Of a stretch of 64,000 nt of DNA, positions 10,460 through 23,529 are shown one piece after another. The position numbers were made by a program, and so were the translations under genes. Positions within the stretch are counted from its first letter, which is position 1; each line of letters opens with the position of its first letter. The DNA is taken from positions 208,096-272,095 of the forward strand of contig NW_027133906.1 in the NCBI RefSeq assembly GCF_037392515.1. Reading direction: 5' to 3'. A model generated the notes under the pieces. It was not told the DNA's origin. It saw only the letters and a program-made list of their open reading frames with translations, and searched no databases. This stretch comes from Haliotis asinina (taxonomy: Eukaryota; Mollusca; Gastropoda; Lepetellida; Haliotidae).

Positions 10460-12630
10460 CGTTTCTTTTGGCGTTTAGTATATAAATAAGTTTAATAGAA
10501 ACACATAATTTCTTTTAAATTGAAACGGAGCTTCTGTCAGATGACAGATTCAGAACGCAGACAAGAGGAAATATGTCTCGTTCTCTTCATTGCTTTACTG
10601 CTTGACAAGTATTAGATTAGCCATGACCGTACAAACGGCCCCAGTTTGCATATATGGGAACATTTCGTTTGAAAAAAGAGGGAAACAGGTTGTTGTCTAA
10701 ATATTGAAAAGTTCAATTTCCTCATGCGAATGGTACCGTGATGGTGTCTTGCTGAACTAAATCGCTCTACGAGACACGTGTTAAACAGTGCCGGTATTGA
10801 TTTCACGCCACTGTCAGCATGTATTGCACGTGCTTAATCGCCATTCTACCCATAGCAACCAAGTGTACTCGTCCAGATTACTTTCCCCGCCTGCTTGTCA
10901 CAAACGCGATCACTCCGCTGGCTCATCTAATACTTGTCAAGGAGTAAGATTGCAGAACGACCTTGGCAGAAGAGAACATAGTGCAAATTGGGACTGTCAG
11001 ATTACCCTTCTCCCCGATTCGTCACCGCGAGGAACTAGGAGGACAATGGTTGGGGCATACGAGTCAATAAAATTGGGATCGTTGTGTGTGATTGTCCCGG
11101 AATGTGCTCTTTGGTCATCAGATCGGAACGCAGCGAACACAGCTCGTTTTCATCCAAATTACAAAATTGCTATCTATTATTGTCAATTTGATTAAATGTA
11201 TCTGCGGCTTGTTCCAGTTTTCTATGAAAACCCTGTCATCCTGAATGTATTCCTTCAATCAAGCGTTCACAAACTGAAAACTGCAATTTTAACAAAAATC
11301 CGAAATAAAAAATGAAATAATGTTTGAATTTCTAACACAACGTGGCTACACACGTGTCAGAGAAGATATGACAATAAATATTAATGGTGTTCTCAACGAG
11401 CAGGGTGAACTTTAGCTGGGATGATTAGAGCTTAGATTTAGGCTTGAACTTTATACAAGCAGCTGCGAGTTATTTAGGCCAATTGAAATCCGTCAACAAA
11501 GTTCTCTGTGCTAATAAATAAAATATTTTAACCGATTAGTCATCGCACACGTGGAGATATGATCGCCGTTGCCGAACCGCTTGACTTCAAATGCCAGAAT
11601 TGAATGTAACGATTTTAACTGAAAGGACAATAAAGATAGTTGATGAAATAAATGCTGTATAAATGAATGATAAATGTGGAACTATATTCCAGATATCGGT
11701 CAATCTGCACATCAAACACGTTGGGTAATTTAACTCAAGATTTTAAAATTTGATAAATAAAAACAAAACGTTTTTAGAAAGTCATGTGAAAAAAGAAAAC
11801 ACAATCTAAAAAAGTATTTAAGACGCAAACAAATTAAGCGATAGAAATCTCAATCCATTTTCTTCTATCGCATATCGTTGTTTGTTAACAACCTTTTAAA
11901 TAGATACATTATCAAGTCATGAATCCGCCCGACACCTATAAAAGAACAATCATTATCGTAATGACAGCAATCAGATACTCGATACTAATTACGTCTTAGA
12001 TGACGCGTCCTTTAGTGTACATGTGATCTATCCTAGGGGTTGTCAAATGGCGATAAACTGATGAATATGGACATATGATCAGAACTATAGATGAAGTAAA
12101 TACGGAGACGCATCAACCCTAATTTGTAGCTTATTTGGCGTGGTCTGTGAATTCTTCATGTTTGACACCATTAGGCAAAATAAGTAAAAAATGACACATC
12201 CGAAATGTCATCTCTCGCTTCCTCGTACACAATGACATTACGTGTTGTCATTAGCTGTCATTAGCTGTCACACGGTGCCATCGTCATAATTGGAATAATA
12301 GATCGAGGAATTAATAATAATGCTGAAAGATGTCTAGAATGTGACTTTTTTCGCTAACAAGCTATGTGGTAAATAGAGGCTAGTTTTAAGTGGTTGATAC
12401 GGAATATCCGTCTTGGACATATGCAATGGATTTAGGTTATCACTTGTTCTGTCTACGCTGTTACTATTGGTGGCTTTTAAGACAAAAAAGAATAGTTATG
12501 GATCTCCAAAACGTCTTGCACTAACGTTTATAAGAAATGACAACACCGTGCCCTTTGGAGAATGGCCATGATCAGTCTGTCAAAGTAAAATGCAAATTCT
12601 AGCACTTTTAAAGCGTTTGGTGTACAACAG
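10460..12630. other. Intergenic sequence, no gene seen
   Basis: The longest frame (10,788-11,195, 135 codons) has no recognisable domain, and its codon use looks random. No other gene, RNA or repeat is supported. Confidence 0.4.
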
Positions 12631-12639
12631 TTACGTGGT

Positions 12640-12772
12640 TCTCCCTCGCTTGGTTGGCGCAGGTCATCGTACCCCCGTAACGTAGATCGATGCATATGAT
12701 GTCAATCACTGGATAATCTCCTCCAGACTGCCGCGAAACCGCTTGAACATTGCTGAGTTGGCCTTAACAATA
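12640..12772 (+). repeat. SINE2 fragment, diverged
   Basis: Contains 'gcaggtcatcgtaccc', 'gtagatcgatgcatatgatg', 'caatcactggataatct' and 'gaacattgctgagttggcct'. Confidence 0.55.
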
Positions 12773-13413
12773 AAAAAAACGAAATAAAAAAAATTATAGA
12801 TATGAAAATAAATAAAAAGACGAAACCAACCAACAAAACAAAAATGACTTTCATGCAGTGTAGGTAAACTAGGAGTTGGCGCTGTTATTTGATTATTATT
12901 AATTTTTTTGGCGTAACAAACATACTAATAATAATACTAATGAATCCCACAGCCATTTGATCGTGCCATGGTTGTTGGACAGAGTCAGAAATATGAGGTT
13001 GATTTCTTGATGACGATACACTGTTGGTCGGTACAACGATGGGACATCTGCCCAGAGTCGGTCATTAAGGATAAGGTAACTGAGAAACCACAGCATATTG
13101 TCTATCTATGCGCAACATATAGACACTGTATATACTGTGCGCAACATTTAGCAATCCACTCGACACTTTCGTCTAGATAAGGTCTTCATTTTTAATAAGT
13201 GAAACAGATGGCGTTTTGGCTCTCCTGGACCAGTCACTATCAGTCGTAAACGCCAAAATGTGATTCTTCAGAGAATGTTAACATAAAAGTCGTGTCTACA
13301 ATGAGTTTACTCAAACTGTTACTGAGATGTCTCAGACGTCTTCTTTGGCATAAGCAGCATGTCCCATAGAGCATGACAGCATGTCCCATAGAGCATGGCA
13401 GAATGGCTCATCA

Positions 13414-13674
13414 CTAATATACCCATCTTCGATAACGATATGTGGTTTTCACTCTGAAGTCCATCCAAGGTACAACACTGAACTGGTCCAGGGAGTCATG
13501 GAAAATGAAACCTTTAAACTTCTCTGAGACAGGACAGAATGTGGCCTGAGGCATATATCTTCCAACAATCCTGAGCATGTTCATTCTGATAAAGGCAGTG
13601 AAACTGTGTATGATATTGAACTGTCTGTCCCTCTTGACAGCAGTGCCACTGACAAGATTCAGGAAAAACCTCAT
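13414..13674 (-). other. Open frame of unknown function
   Basis: An 86-codon minus-strand frame beginning inside the first unit of the adjacent 96-bp array. It has a mixed hydrophobic/basic composition and contains GRYMPQATFCPVSEKFKG and ends with YRYRRW. It looks somewhat protein-like, but I know no matching family and see no clear splice partners. The frame could be chance. Confidence 0.2.
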
Positions 13675-14622
13675 GAATAAACAGAGTCACCCTTGCATTC
13701 CATCTACACTGTCTCAACTCCCCAAACCCATGGAATAATCCCCATCACGACACGTCTGGAAAAACCTCATGAATAAACAGAGTCACCCTTGCATTCCATC
13801 TACACTGTCTCAACTCCCCAAACCCATGGAATAATCCCCATCACGACACGTCTGGAAAAACCTCATGAATAAACAGAGTCACCCTTGCATGCCATCTACA
13901 CTGTCTCAACTCCCCAAACCCATGGAATAATCCCCATCACGACACGTCTGGAAAAACCTCATGAATAAACAGAGTCACCCTTGCATTCCATCTACACTGT
14001 CTCAACTCCCCAAACCCATGGAATAATCCCCATCACGACACGTCTGGAAAAACCTCATGAATAAACAGAGTCACCCTTGCATTCCATTTACACTGTCTCA
14101 ACTCCCCAAACCCATGGAATAATCCCCATCACGACACGTCTGGAAAAACCTCATGAATAAACAGAGTCACCCTTGCATTCCATCTACACTGTCTCAACTC
14201 CCCAAACCCATGGAATAATCCCCATCACGACACGTCTGGAAAAACCTCATGAATAAACAGAGTCACCCTTGCATTCCATCTACACTGTCTCAACTCCCCA
14301 AACCCATGGAATAATCCCCATCACGACACGTCTGGAAAAACCTCATGAATAAACAGAGTCACCCTTGCATTCCATCTACACTGTCTCAACTCCCCAAACC
14401 CATGGAATAATCCCCATCACGACACGTCTGGAAAAACCTCATGAATAAACAGAGCCACCCTTGCATTTCATCTACACTGTCTCAACTCCCCAAACCCATG
14501 GAATAATCCCCATCACGACACGTCTGGGAAAACCTCATGAATAAACAGAGTCACCCTTGCATTCCATCTACACCGTCTCAACTCCCCAAACCCATGGAAT
14601 AATCCCCATCACGACACGCCTG
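13662..14622. repeat. Tandem array, 10 x 96 bp
   Basis: Ten near-identical 96-bp units beginning 'ggaaaaacctcatgaataaa' and ending 'catcacgacacgtct'. The first unit merges on the left with unique sequence ('gacaagattcaggaaaaacc'), and the last unit ends near 14,622. Only scattered single-base differences are seen, so expansion is recent. Confidence 0.97.
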
Positions 14623-14624
14623 AA

Positions 14625-15420
14625 ACTCCGAATAGTGCATATTCTCCGGAATTTTCTTTGACGGCTCGCCTCGACATATCATGAAGAAGGGACAAGGGTA
14701 CCGGAATTGACAATGTGCTCTACCAGCCAACTCCTCTCTGTAACATTTTATTCTTAATCTGTAAAAGATATTAACGTTGTCTGTGTTACACAACATGTTC
14801 ATCTCCCTTGCGTGTATACAACCCAAGTTGCTAAGCTACAATTCATGGGTATATATCATGCATCAGCCTTCACTGACTTCCCTAATGGTTCAAGGCAAAC
14901 TGTTGTGTTCAACATACTCCGATTACCCTAAAGCTCCGAGGTGACACGCTCGCCAAAATTGTCCAACAATTTTATAACACATAATTTGCCGTGTACGTTA
15001 TTTATTGAAAGCATCTACCCAGGCGACGGGCAGACGACACACAAGTCAGGCAATTGGTTCGCGTAGTGGTTAAGCAATGATGACCTTTATTTGGCGGGCA
15101 GAGGCGAGGTGTTGGGATTCATGGATGGACAACACGTTCACACGCATGCCGGAAATGAATCACCAACGAGCTCTGTCTAACAACCAGAGTAACTAGGGGC
15201 AGGGCACCTGACCTGACATTTCAATAAACAAGGGACAAACAAGTGCGCTTCATTTTCAGGCATTTTCCCTACTCTACTCTTCTGATCTCCTAGCATGATA
15301 ACAAGCTGAATTTTGATGGAAACACAGATGCTACATCCAAGAGGTGTCAACAAAGCTTACACTTCTTGCGCAAAATAAGATCTTTCAATGTTTATCAATA
15401 AGTTATGTGTTTGTTTTTTT
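14625..15420. other. Intergenic sequence, no gene seen
   Basis: An 82-codon frame at 14,578-14,826 runs partly into the array and is not convincing. Nothing else is recognised. Confidence 0.4.
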
Positions 15421-15422
15421 AT

Positions 15423-15515
15423 TAGAGCTTTTAACGAGCGAAGCTCTTTTAGCGCTAAGATAGTAGGAAGTTAATGTTAATGTATGGCACTTACAATTAT
15501 CTTAGGGCTAACAGA
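15423..15515. repeat. Foldback MITE-like element, family M1 (partial)
   Basis: Words 'cgaagctcttttagcgctaa', 'gttaatgttaatgtatggca' and 'cttacaattatcttagggct' match the elements at 24.67 and 24.90 kb, partly in inverted order. Confidence 0.5.
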
Positions 15516-16385
15516 GGTTCGAACATGCAGGCCCTGGTATGGAGCCTTGCCTCAACAGACTAGTTTTATTGGCCAGTAATTGAAATTGCAGGTGTATTGT
15601 TTGCTAACCTACTAAAATATATGAAGAAGAAGTTCTCCAATCTGTCTGTAAGATTATACCTGATGTGATATAGTATGAACTAATGAAATAAGGGTATCGT
15701 TATAGTTTTCCACGTTTTAAATCCAATCGTAGCACGAAATCCTTTGTTCCGAACAGTATTAATCTTTTAAACGATTGCTAGTGTTTGTCTTACCTTGTAC
15801 CTCATATGCATCGTATGAACACAATTTAATCATTTTATCTATACTTCCCATCAAACGTTTAGACTGACTCGAGTAAATAACGCCACTTACTTCAGTCAAC
15901 TGTTCTAAAATAACCTTTTTTAATATATTCCTGTTTAAAGGTAAAGTTCACACATAAACTGACGTATTGTTGAACATATCATAACATTGAAAAGATGATT
16001 GTCATGAGTTTAATAAATGATGAAACTCCGTGAAAATTGTCGAATTCTCAACATGACTTTATACTAATACGCACCTGTTCACATGCACGATATTTGGAAA
16101 TGCTTTTCAGCTGTTTGATGCATGATCCTCGTGCAGTTCAACTGCATAAAGTTTGAAGTTGGTTGCCCAAATCGGCAGTCGAGTATAAAAGTGGGCTGCA
16201 CTTCCTGACTTCCATAGGTCAACGTCCTCGAAACGCTGCGTCCCAGCCGCAACATATGCAGCATGAAAAGACGACATCGAAGACCAAGTCGTGACTGGGT
16301 TCGACCATGACTGCAAGCTGATAGAATGATGCTATATGGGCAATAGTGCAGACTCATGGATGAACGGTGTGGGGGATACAACGGC
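15516..16385. other. Intergenic sequence, no gene seen
   Basis: AT-rich with no convincing coding frame. Minus-strand frames at 16,079-16,387 overlap each other and look like chance. Confidence 0.4.
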
Positions 16386-16395
16386 ATCCTTCAAT

Positions 16396-16512
16396 GTATT
16401 GAAAGCTACACCAGGACGTCTTGATGAATTATTTCAGAGTCTCGCACCAAGGTTCACGAAGGATGATACCAATGCCACGAGAGCTCTTGAACCTGGTCTC
16501 AAGAGGTAGCCC
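16396..16512 (+). pseudogene. PIF/Harbinger transposase fragment
   Basis: The frame reads LKATPGRLDELFQSLAPRFT, then KDDTNATRALEPGLKR. This resembles the N-terminal region of PIF/Harbinger transposases, which typically read 'TPxxFDELLxxVxPxIxKxDT...RxxIxPxxKLA'. Only about 36 residues are preserved and no DDE catalytic part follows. Recognition is by family pattern only. The downstream 'atgccgatgtgatgtaaatc' resembles a SINE tail and probably marks an insertion at the broken end. Confidence 0.65.
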
Positions 16513-16654
16513 GGAATAATGCCGATGTGATGTAAATCCCAACTCAACGACTACACTCAACAATGTTCTAGATGTTCTAGATACTTCTATTTGGCAGTTC
16601 CCGTAGTGGGTTCGGTTGGGTTGTGGAATTCCCCTCCCTCACCCACCCACTCAG

Positions 16655-16725
16655 ACAGAGACACACACAGACATACACACACAGACAGACACACAGACAC
16701 ACACACACACACACAGACAGAGGGT
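16655..16725. repeat. (CACAGA)n low-complexity tract
   Basis: Imperfect 'acacacagacagacacacag' runs. Confidence 0.9.
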
Positions 16726-16879
16726 CACACTCTCATATTGTACTTCGCCGCGCGTTACTGTTTGTTGGATGACGACCTTCTTGTCCACATAGAGACCAAC
16801 GGCAAGGCCTCTGTTTGCTACCATATTCATAACTCTTTAACACCTTACACACCTAGCCAGTCTGGTTGCCTTATTATTT

Positions 16880-17215
16880 ATACGATTAGTGTGATGAAGT
16901 ACTTGGAGCGTCCAATCGGAGAGCGAAAGGTCACGGGTTCGATCCCGACCGCGTCATACCGAAACACGTTAAAATATGGTTCCCGGGATGTATTGCCTGG
17001 GTACAGCAGGTACTGGTCAGCTATACTGTGTCTGAGTGGGGTATTCATGCTTAACTGCGGCAAGATATCTCAGTGAGGTCGCACTATAGAACCAGCTTAA
17101 GTCTGGGCTAGTACAAGCAGCCATACATACGCATGCACGTTGTCATTTGAGCGCAATAGTCTTAAATACCACGTTAAACCCCATTTCAGCTCATCTAGTA
17201 AGCCTACTTACATTC
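16880..17215 (+). repeat. SINE4-type element (tRNA-derived)
   Basis: A tRNA-like head, 'ggagcgtccaatcggagagc', leads to a B-box 'cgggttcgatcccgac', then 'cgcgtcataccgaaacacgt', a conserved body, and an end at 'taaataccacgttaaacccc'. This differs from SINE1 and SINE2 and resembles another SINE type common in molluscs. The cloverleaf does not close, so it is not a functional tRNA gene. Confidence 0.65.
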
Positions 17216-17835
17216 TGGATCCATACAGCTGGTTAATAACAAAATAATAATAATAATAACGACATATATTGACAAAAAAAAACAACAGCAACAAAAAGTC
17301 CAAAGAAATGAGAGAGCGGGAGATTTTGACAAGAGCATGGTTTGCTGAAGGCACAGATTGACAATACCACGACACGGAACAGGTGGACAGACTGACCTAG
17401 GTTACCGATACGGAGATCCATTACGGCACTCGGACGACAATTCTCAGTCGGGGAAGAATGTACTAAGGTGTCACGCTGACACTCCCAGAAGGTGATAAGA
17501 ACTGAAAGGGTAAGTAGACACATTTGTTTGAGTGTTGGCACACGTGACTGAACTACTTTCCTTTGCCTATTTTGATATGAAGGAAATCACACGTGTCCAG
17601 TCACTGGTGACCACAAAGTCTGATTGGCGAATTCCCTACTGAAAACTGCGAGGGCAGAGTCCAGATGGCGATCTCTGTTTTCAGTTTATTTGCATATCTG
17701 AGATGTTTTTCTGTGTTTGAATTCGAATCCCACCTTTCACCGATTTTATTCTTGATTTACCACCACTAAACATGTACCCACTGCTTTCGTGATGGTCATA
17801 CAAAAACTGCATTATTTTGGTCCTTTTGTTTTTTG

Positions 17836-17985
17836 ATGAGTGAGTGGGTATGAATTTAACAATATTCCAGCAGTATAACGGACACCAGAAATGGGTCTCA
17901 CGCACTGTACCCATGTGGGGAATCGAACCCGAGTCTTTCGTGTTACGAGCGAACGCTTGAACCACTAGGCTACACCACCATCAGC
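17836..17985 (-). repeat. SINE1 copy
   Basis: Complement of a SINE1: tail 'gagtgagtggg', body 'caatattccagcagtat' and 'caccagaaatgggtc', then a B-box complement 'ggaatcgaacccgag' and A-box complement 'accactaggctacacc'. Confidence 0.85.
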
Positions 17986-17993
17986 CTTTATGG

Positions 17994-18167
17994 TGAGTGA
18001 GTGAGTTTTAGTTTTACGCCGCCGCTTTTAGCAATATTCCAGCAATATCACGGCGGCGGACACCAGAAAATGGGTTCATACATTGTACCTATGTGGGGAA
18101 TCGAACCCAGGTCTTCCGTGTGACGAGCGAACGCTTTAACCACAAGGCTACACCACCGTCCCCAGCC
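17994..18167 (-). repeat. SINE1 copy, full length
   Basis: Complement of SINE1 with the complete tail 'gagtgagtgagttttagttt', 'tagcaatattccagcaatat', B-box complement 'ggaatcgaacccagg' and A-box complement 'aaccacaaggctacacc'. It is in tandem with the copy just before it. Confidence 0.9.
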
Positions 18168-18169
18168 TT

Positions 18170-18484
18170 CGTCGGACTACGAGACAAAGCACAATCTCGT
18201 AAATGTGTTGAAGATCTTACTGTTATATCACCCACTGTATATACGTAGATGAGTGCTCGTGATGATAATCACTGTTATGAACTACGAGGGCGAACATATA
18301 AAGGCTCATATTTTTCATAAGATGCCCTAGGGCGAAATATCACTTTGTCATGGTGACGTGATGTCATGAACAATGCCATGACGTCACGGTTCTTCTGCGA
18401 CGTTGCGTTCTACATGCGGCGACGCGGGTAGTCAGCCCATTGAAAGTAGATTTGGGTTTACTTTCCTCAATTTTACGACTTGGG
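18170..18484. other. Intergenic sequence, no gene seen
   Basis: Contains TGATGTCA/TGACGTCA palindromes near 18,350-18,390. No gene. Confidence 0.4.
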
Positions 18485-18485
18485 T

Positions 18486-18656
18486 TGTAGTATCTTCTTG
18501 GGATCCATGTCTGCTCAGGGACACACACGACATGCGAGTAGTTCCAATCACCCGCTTTATTATTCTGACGTAGTACGCAAGTTCACAAGTTACATCATGT
18601 GACCTCATCATGCTATAAGGCATACAACTACATCTCACAATTATGAGAATACTACA
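18486..18656 (-). repeat. LTR of the Ty3/Gypsy element (downstream copy)
   Basis: 171 bp bounded by the inverted termini TGTAGTAT and ATACTACA. It is about 95% identical by eye to the copy at 23,356-23,526, suggesting a relatively young but not brand-new insertion. The bases outside the two LTRs, 'tgggt' and 'tcggt', look like a slightly diverged 5-bp target duplication. Confidence 0.93.
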
Positions 18657-21600
18657 ATTCTCCCACAGTTAGTACTGAAAGCATCCATTATTTTCAAACA
18701 TATTTGAAAATATTCAAATCTACCACCAGTCAAGCATGTAATAAATTCATAAATGTGTTACAACAAATAAATAGACCATCAAACATATCCCACTTTCATT
18801 ATTACACAAGTCTAACAATGACATAAAATGAAACATTCAAATATCCATTTCTTTACATAGTCTTTCAAATATGCAGGAGCACGACGTGTCCTTTGAGATC
18901 TTCTTAAACAAGCAGTATCTGCTGACAGTGTAGCAGATCCACTCAGTTCATTTTTTTCTTCAGTTTCAGTCACATTAGTACTCATATCTACAGCTAGATC
19001 AGTACACAAGTTATCCTGCTGAACAGTAAAGTTCTCTGGCACTGAAGTTGCTTGTACTTGTGACTCAGTTCTGTCTGATACTAAGTTTCTCGGAATCATA
19101 TCTTCAGGAATCTCAACATTATCAAAGTTCACTGGATCCTCACATGGAGCATGTCTAAGAAATTTAGCATTTCTTACACTGATAACACCTGTATCACAGT
19201 TCACAACCTGGAATGTATCACGTTGTTTCTTGTTGATGATCACATATTTTACAGGTTTGTACGTTGGAGTTACTACGCACAAAATTAGCAATGTACACCA
19301 GATCACCAAAACTAAACATATGATGTTTCACACTGTTCTTCACATCTACATATGTCTTCATCTTCTCTGCATAACAGAGTTTTCTTGATAATAATGGATC
19401 AGGTTTTGAGGAGTACAGCATTGGATATTTAGTTTTAATGTTCCTATGAAGCAATAACATAGATGGAGTTTCACCAGTAGCTCGATGTGGAGTAGCTCTA
19501 TACATTTGTAGAATTCTGGGTAACTGTCGTTTCCAGTCATTCCCATCAGTTGCTGCAGAACGGAATGCATTCTTCAAGAATCTATGAAAGCGTTCGATCT
19601 TTCCATTGCTCTTGGGAAAATATGGTGACGAACGGATATGTTTAATCCCTGCCATTCTCAAATATTTCACAAACTGTATGCTCACAAATTGGCGACCATT
19701 ATCTGAAACTATGCTCTCTGGGAAACCATGTTCAGAAAATATTATTTCCAAAACTTCAATGATAGCACTTGATGTAATGTCTTTAATCACCACTGCAAAT
19801 GGATACGAAGAAAAGTAATCTATCAACGTTAACACGTAGGCTGAATCAATAGGTCCAACGATGTCTATACCAACTTTCGACCACGGTCTTGGTGCTGGAT
19901 CTACAGGTTGTAATGGAGTGTCATTTCTTAAAGGTTGATTCAGAACACAGGTAGCACACTTGTTAACAAGCTGTTCCACATCAAAATCCATCTTTGGCCA
20001 ATAGAATCTTGTACGAAGGAATTGTTTAGTACGTACCATGCCTTGATGTGTCTCATGAGCTATACTCAAAACTCTCGACCTTAGTGATTGAGGAATCACC
20101 ATTCTCTCTCCTCTCAAAAGAATTAAGTCATATGTTGAGAGTTCATTCTTGAACTTCAGATATTCCACCGACACATCACTCAATCATCCGAGTTTATAGC
20201 ACTTAATATTTTCACAATTTCTCCATCTTTGGATGAACAATTCCTAATTTCATCTATTGTAATTGAATCAATATCTAGTACACATGTGTCAACCACAGAT
20301 CTGATATAATAGTCAGCCACATTATCACAATTCTTGGATGATTATAATTTTCTTGAGAAGAAATCTGCAATATTAGATTTGCCAGCAATATGTCTAATTT
20401 GGAAATCATATCCATTTAACTTCCATGCAAATCTTTGAATTCTAGGGGGTAACTGAACTTCTTTCTCTTGAGTTAGCATGTGAATCAACGGACGGTGATA
20501 AAATAAACTTCCTTCCCCAAAGATACTTGTGGAAATGTTCCACAGACTAGATACATCCTAATGCTTCTGTCAAGGAACGACTAGCAAATGCAAAAACTAC
20601 CATCATCTTGCTCTTGAAGTAAAACTGAACCCAAACCAACTGGACTAGCATCACAAACCAGAATAGTTGGAGCATCAACATCATAGAAGGCTAAACATGT
20701 GGCTTTAATAATAGCCTTCTTCAAAGATACAAATGCTGACTGACAAACATCATTCCATCTCCATTTCACTCCAGTTCTAGTGAGAAGACGTAATGGTTCA
20801 CACAGATCTGCAAAACTAGGAATAAACTTCATCAAGTAATTGCACACTCCTAAAAATGAACGTAACTCAGAAACATTTTCTGGAGGATTAGCTAATTCAA
20901 CAGCTGACACCTTCTTTGGATTAGGTCTGACACCTTCAGAAGAAACCACATAAAACCTCTATCTCTGTCACACCAAGTTTACACTTGTCCTTGTTGAGCT
21001 TTAAATTGTACTCTCTACATCTTTTATAAACTTTTCTGAGCAAATTTCCAAGTTCTTCAAAAGAATCTGCATAACAAATCAAGTCATCAGTATATTTCTC
21101 CAAACCTGTAATATCATGGAAAACATAGTTCATAGCCTTTTGATATGCTTCAGAAGCTGAATTCAAACCACAAGGGAGTCTTTTGAATCTAAAGATACCT
21201 CTGTGTGTAACAAAACTTGTCAAATCTCTAGATTCTTCTGCCAATAAAATCTGCCAAAATCCCCGTTTACAATCAAGCTTGGCAAAGTAGCGTGCTGATC
21301 TCATAGCATAGAGTGTATCATCTACAGTAGGAATAGGAAACCTCTCACGAACAACAGCCTTGTTGACCTCACGTAAATCACAACAAACTCTAATCTCTGA
21401 AGTATTTGGTTTCGGAACACAATGTATATTTGAAACCCAAGGTGTAGCATGATGTACTTTTTCAATGATATCATCATCAATCATTCTATCTTTCTATCTA
21501 ACTGACTGCTTCCACCATAGAATAGGGTAACCTACGAAGCGGTTGTGTAACCGGTGGGACTGATTCATTAACCTTGATTGTATGAGTAAAATCTTTAATT

Positions 21601-23355
21601 TGACCCAAGCCATCAAATACATCTGAAAATTCATCAAAAAGATGATCTAGATTTGTTGAAGAACTAACCTTGTTTACGCTGATCTGAAGCAAAGACAACT
21701 CAAGACTAGACTTCCTTCCAAGCAAAGATACCTCATCACCAGACATGAGACAAATCTTATCTTCAACTTGATTATCATCAACTTTCAGAAGAACATCAAA
21801 ATAACCAAGACATTCCATAGGCTGCTTCTGACCATAAGCTTTAAAATGTTTAGCTGTAGGAGAAAGTGGGAAATGTTTGAAATATCCATCATAAGTCACC
21901 TCTGAAATTATGTTCCTATATGAACCTGAATCTAAGAACATCTCCAAATCTCTACCATTTACATTCACGGAAGTACACAGATCTGAATCAAAGTAATACA
22001 CAAACTCAGCCTCTTCTGAAAATGAATCTGATTCAGATGTTTCATCAATCAATACTGCCTTCAATTTCTGCTTATCATTCTGTTGCTGAAATGTAACCTT
22101 ACCACCTTTCTTTTTCTTTTTACCAGCCTTCTGCTTTGAATGAGCTTGCTTATCAATATCTGACTTACCCAACTGAAACCTTGATGTATAACTAGACCTA
22201 CTACCTGGAGTTGAACTACCAGCTGACTGTCTAGTTTTACATACTCTAGCCAGATGACCCTTCTTTTTACAGAATAGACAGTTGGCATTAATAGCACCAC
22301 ATTCAGAAGCCTTGTGATCTGAAAAACCACATCTGAAACACCGGCTATAAGACTGATTACCAGACTGAGTAAAGCTAACATCAACTTTGTTAACAGAAAT
22401 TCCCGCAATAGCTTTAGAATTCTCCATAGCCATCTCATAAAGTCTTGCAACCTTAAATGCAGAATCCAAAGTTAAATCATCCTTCAGCAGAAGTTTCTCA
22501 CGGAGGTGTTTCGATGCACATTTCTCAACAATCTGATCTCTGCTCATTTCATCATGCAAAGCACCAAAATTACAAGTTTTGGCAAGTTCTCTCAAGTCAG
22601 TAACATAATTATCAATACTCTCATCTGACCCTTGCGCTCTAGAACGAAATCTGTAACGTTCTGCCACTACATTTCTTTTTGGATTGAAGTATGCACTCAA
22701 AACAGTTTTAGCAGTATCATAAGTGTCCTTTTGACCAGGCAATGTAAGAAAAATTCTCTGACATGGAGTACCTAAACAGTGCAACAATGTTGCCCTTCGA
22801 ACCTTATCCTCTTGTGTTTCTAGACCACTGGCAACCTCATAAATAGAGAAAGATTCCATCCAAACAGTAAATTCATTAGTCATATCAGTGGAATTCATAT
22901 TTAGAGCTGGCGGGGGACGTAAATGTACGTTAAAGTTCACAGGTGCTGCGACAAGTTCAGGTTCAGTCATATTGGATACACACTGTTTACACAGTTTGGC
23001 AAAGTCAAAGTTTATGAATGTCAAGACAAGTTCGACTAAACAAAATATGGAGAATGTTCTCAATACCCAGTTCATGATGACAAATATAATAAATATTCAC
23101 ATTGAAAACATGCTGTTGAAAAGGTGTAGACAGCTGTAGACAAAACTTGCGACATACTGTGAGTCGTGACACTGACAGGTGAGATACATGTGATGCACGA
23201 GAATAAATGGCGTCTTCATGAGTGCAAAAGTTCTCACACAAAGTTCTGTTCAGAAGTTCCACCAATTAGTGAGAGTTCGTATCACTAACATAGTTCATGT
23301 CGCGTGTATATCACCTTCCCTTGAGGCATTACGACGTATCCCATCCTCGTCGCCA

Positions 23356-23526
23356 TGGTAGTATCTTCATGGGATCCATGTCTGCTCAGGGACACACACG
23401 ACATACGAGTAGTTCCAATCACCCGCTCTATTATTCTGACGTAGTACGCAAGTTCACAAGTTACATCATGTGACCTCAGATGCTATAAGGCATAAAGCTA
23501 CATCTCACAATTATGAGAATACTACA
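23356..23526 (-). repeat. LTR of the Ty3/Gypsy element (upstream copy)
   Basis: Direct repeat of 18,486-18,656. On the minus strand it is followed by the primer-binding-site-like stretch and then gag. Confidence 0.93.
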
Positions 23527-23529
23527 TCG

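Larger units (their letters stand above)
18486..23526 (-). mobile_element. Ty3/Gypsy LTR retrotransposon, broken
   Basis: A nearly complete LTR element of about 5.0 kb reading on the minus strand. Parts in coding order: gag with two CCHC zinc knuckles (roughly 22.2-23.1 kb), an aspartic protease with an LDSG motif (about 21.95 kb), reverse transcriptase with a YTDD box (about 20.9-21.5 kb), RNase H (about 20.6-20.9 kb), and integrase with an HHCC finger and DDE core, ending in an Arg-rich tail (about 18.8-20.2 kb). This order (RT and RNase H before integrase) is Ty3/Gypsy; the short LTRs and RT style suggest the Mag-like branch. Just inside the upstream LTR a 'tggcgacgaggatggg' primer-site-like stretch is seen. 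The element is broken in several places (roughly two to four). No envelope gene is apparent. Confidence 0.93.

Noticed and set aside
10788-11195. 135-codon plus-strand frame
   Set aside because: No domain, no splice support, and composition looks random.
16079-16387. Two overlapping minus frames of 69 and 102 codons
   Set aside because: Opposite to the Harbinger fragment, with no motifs; likely chance.
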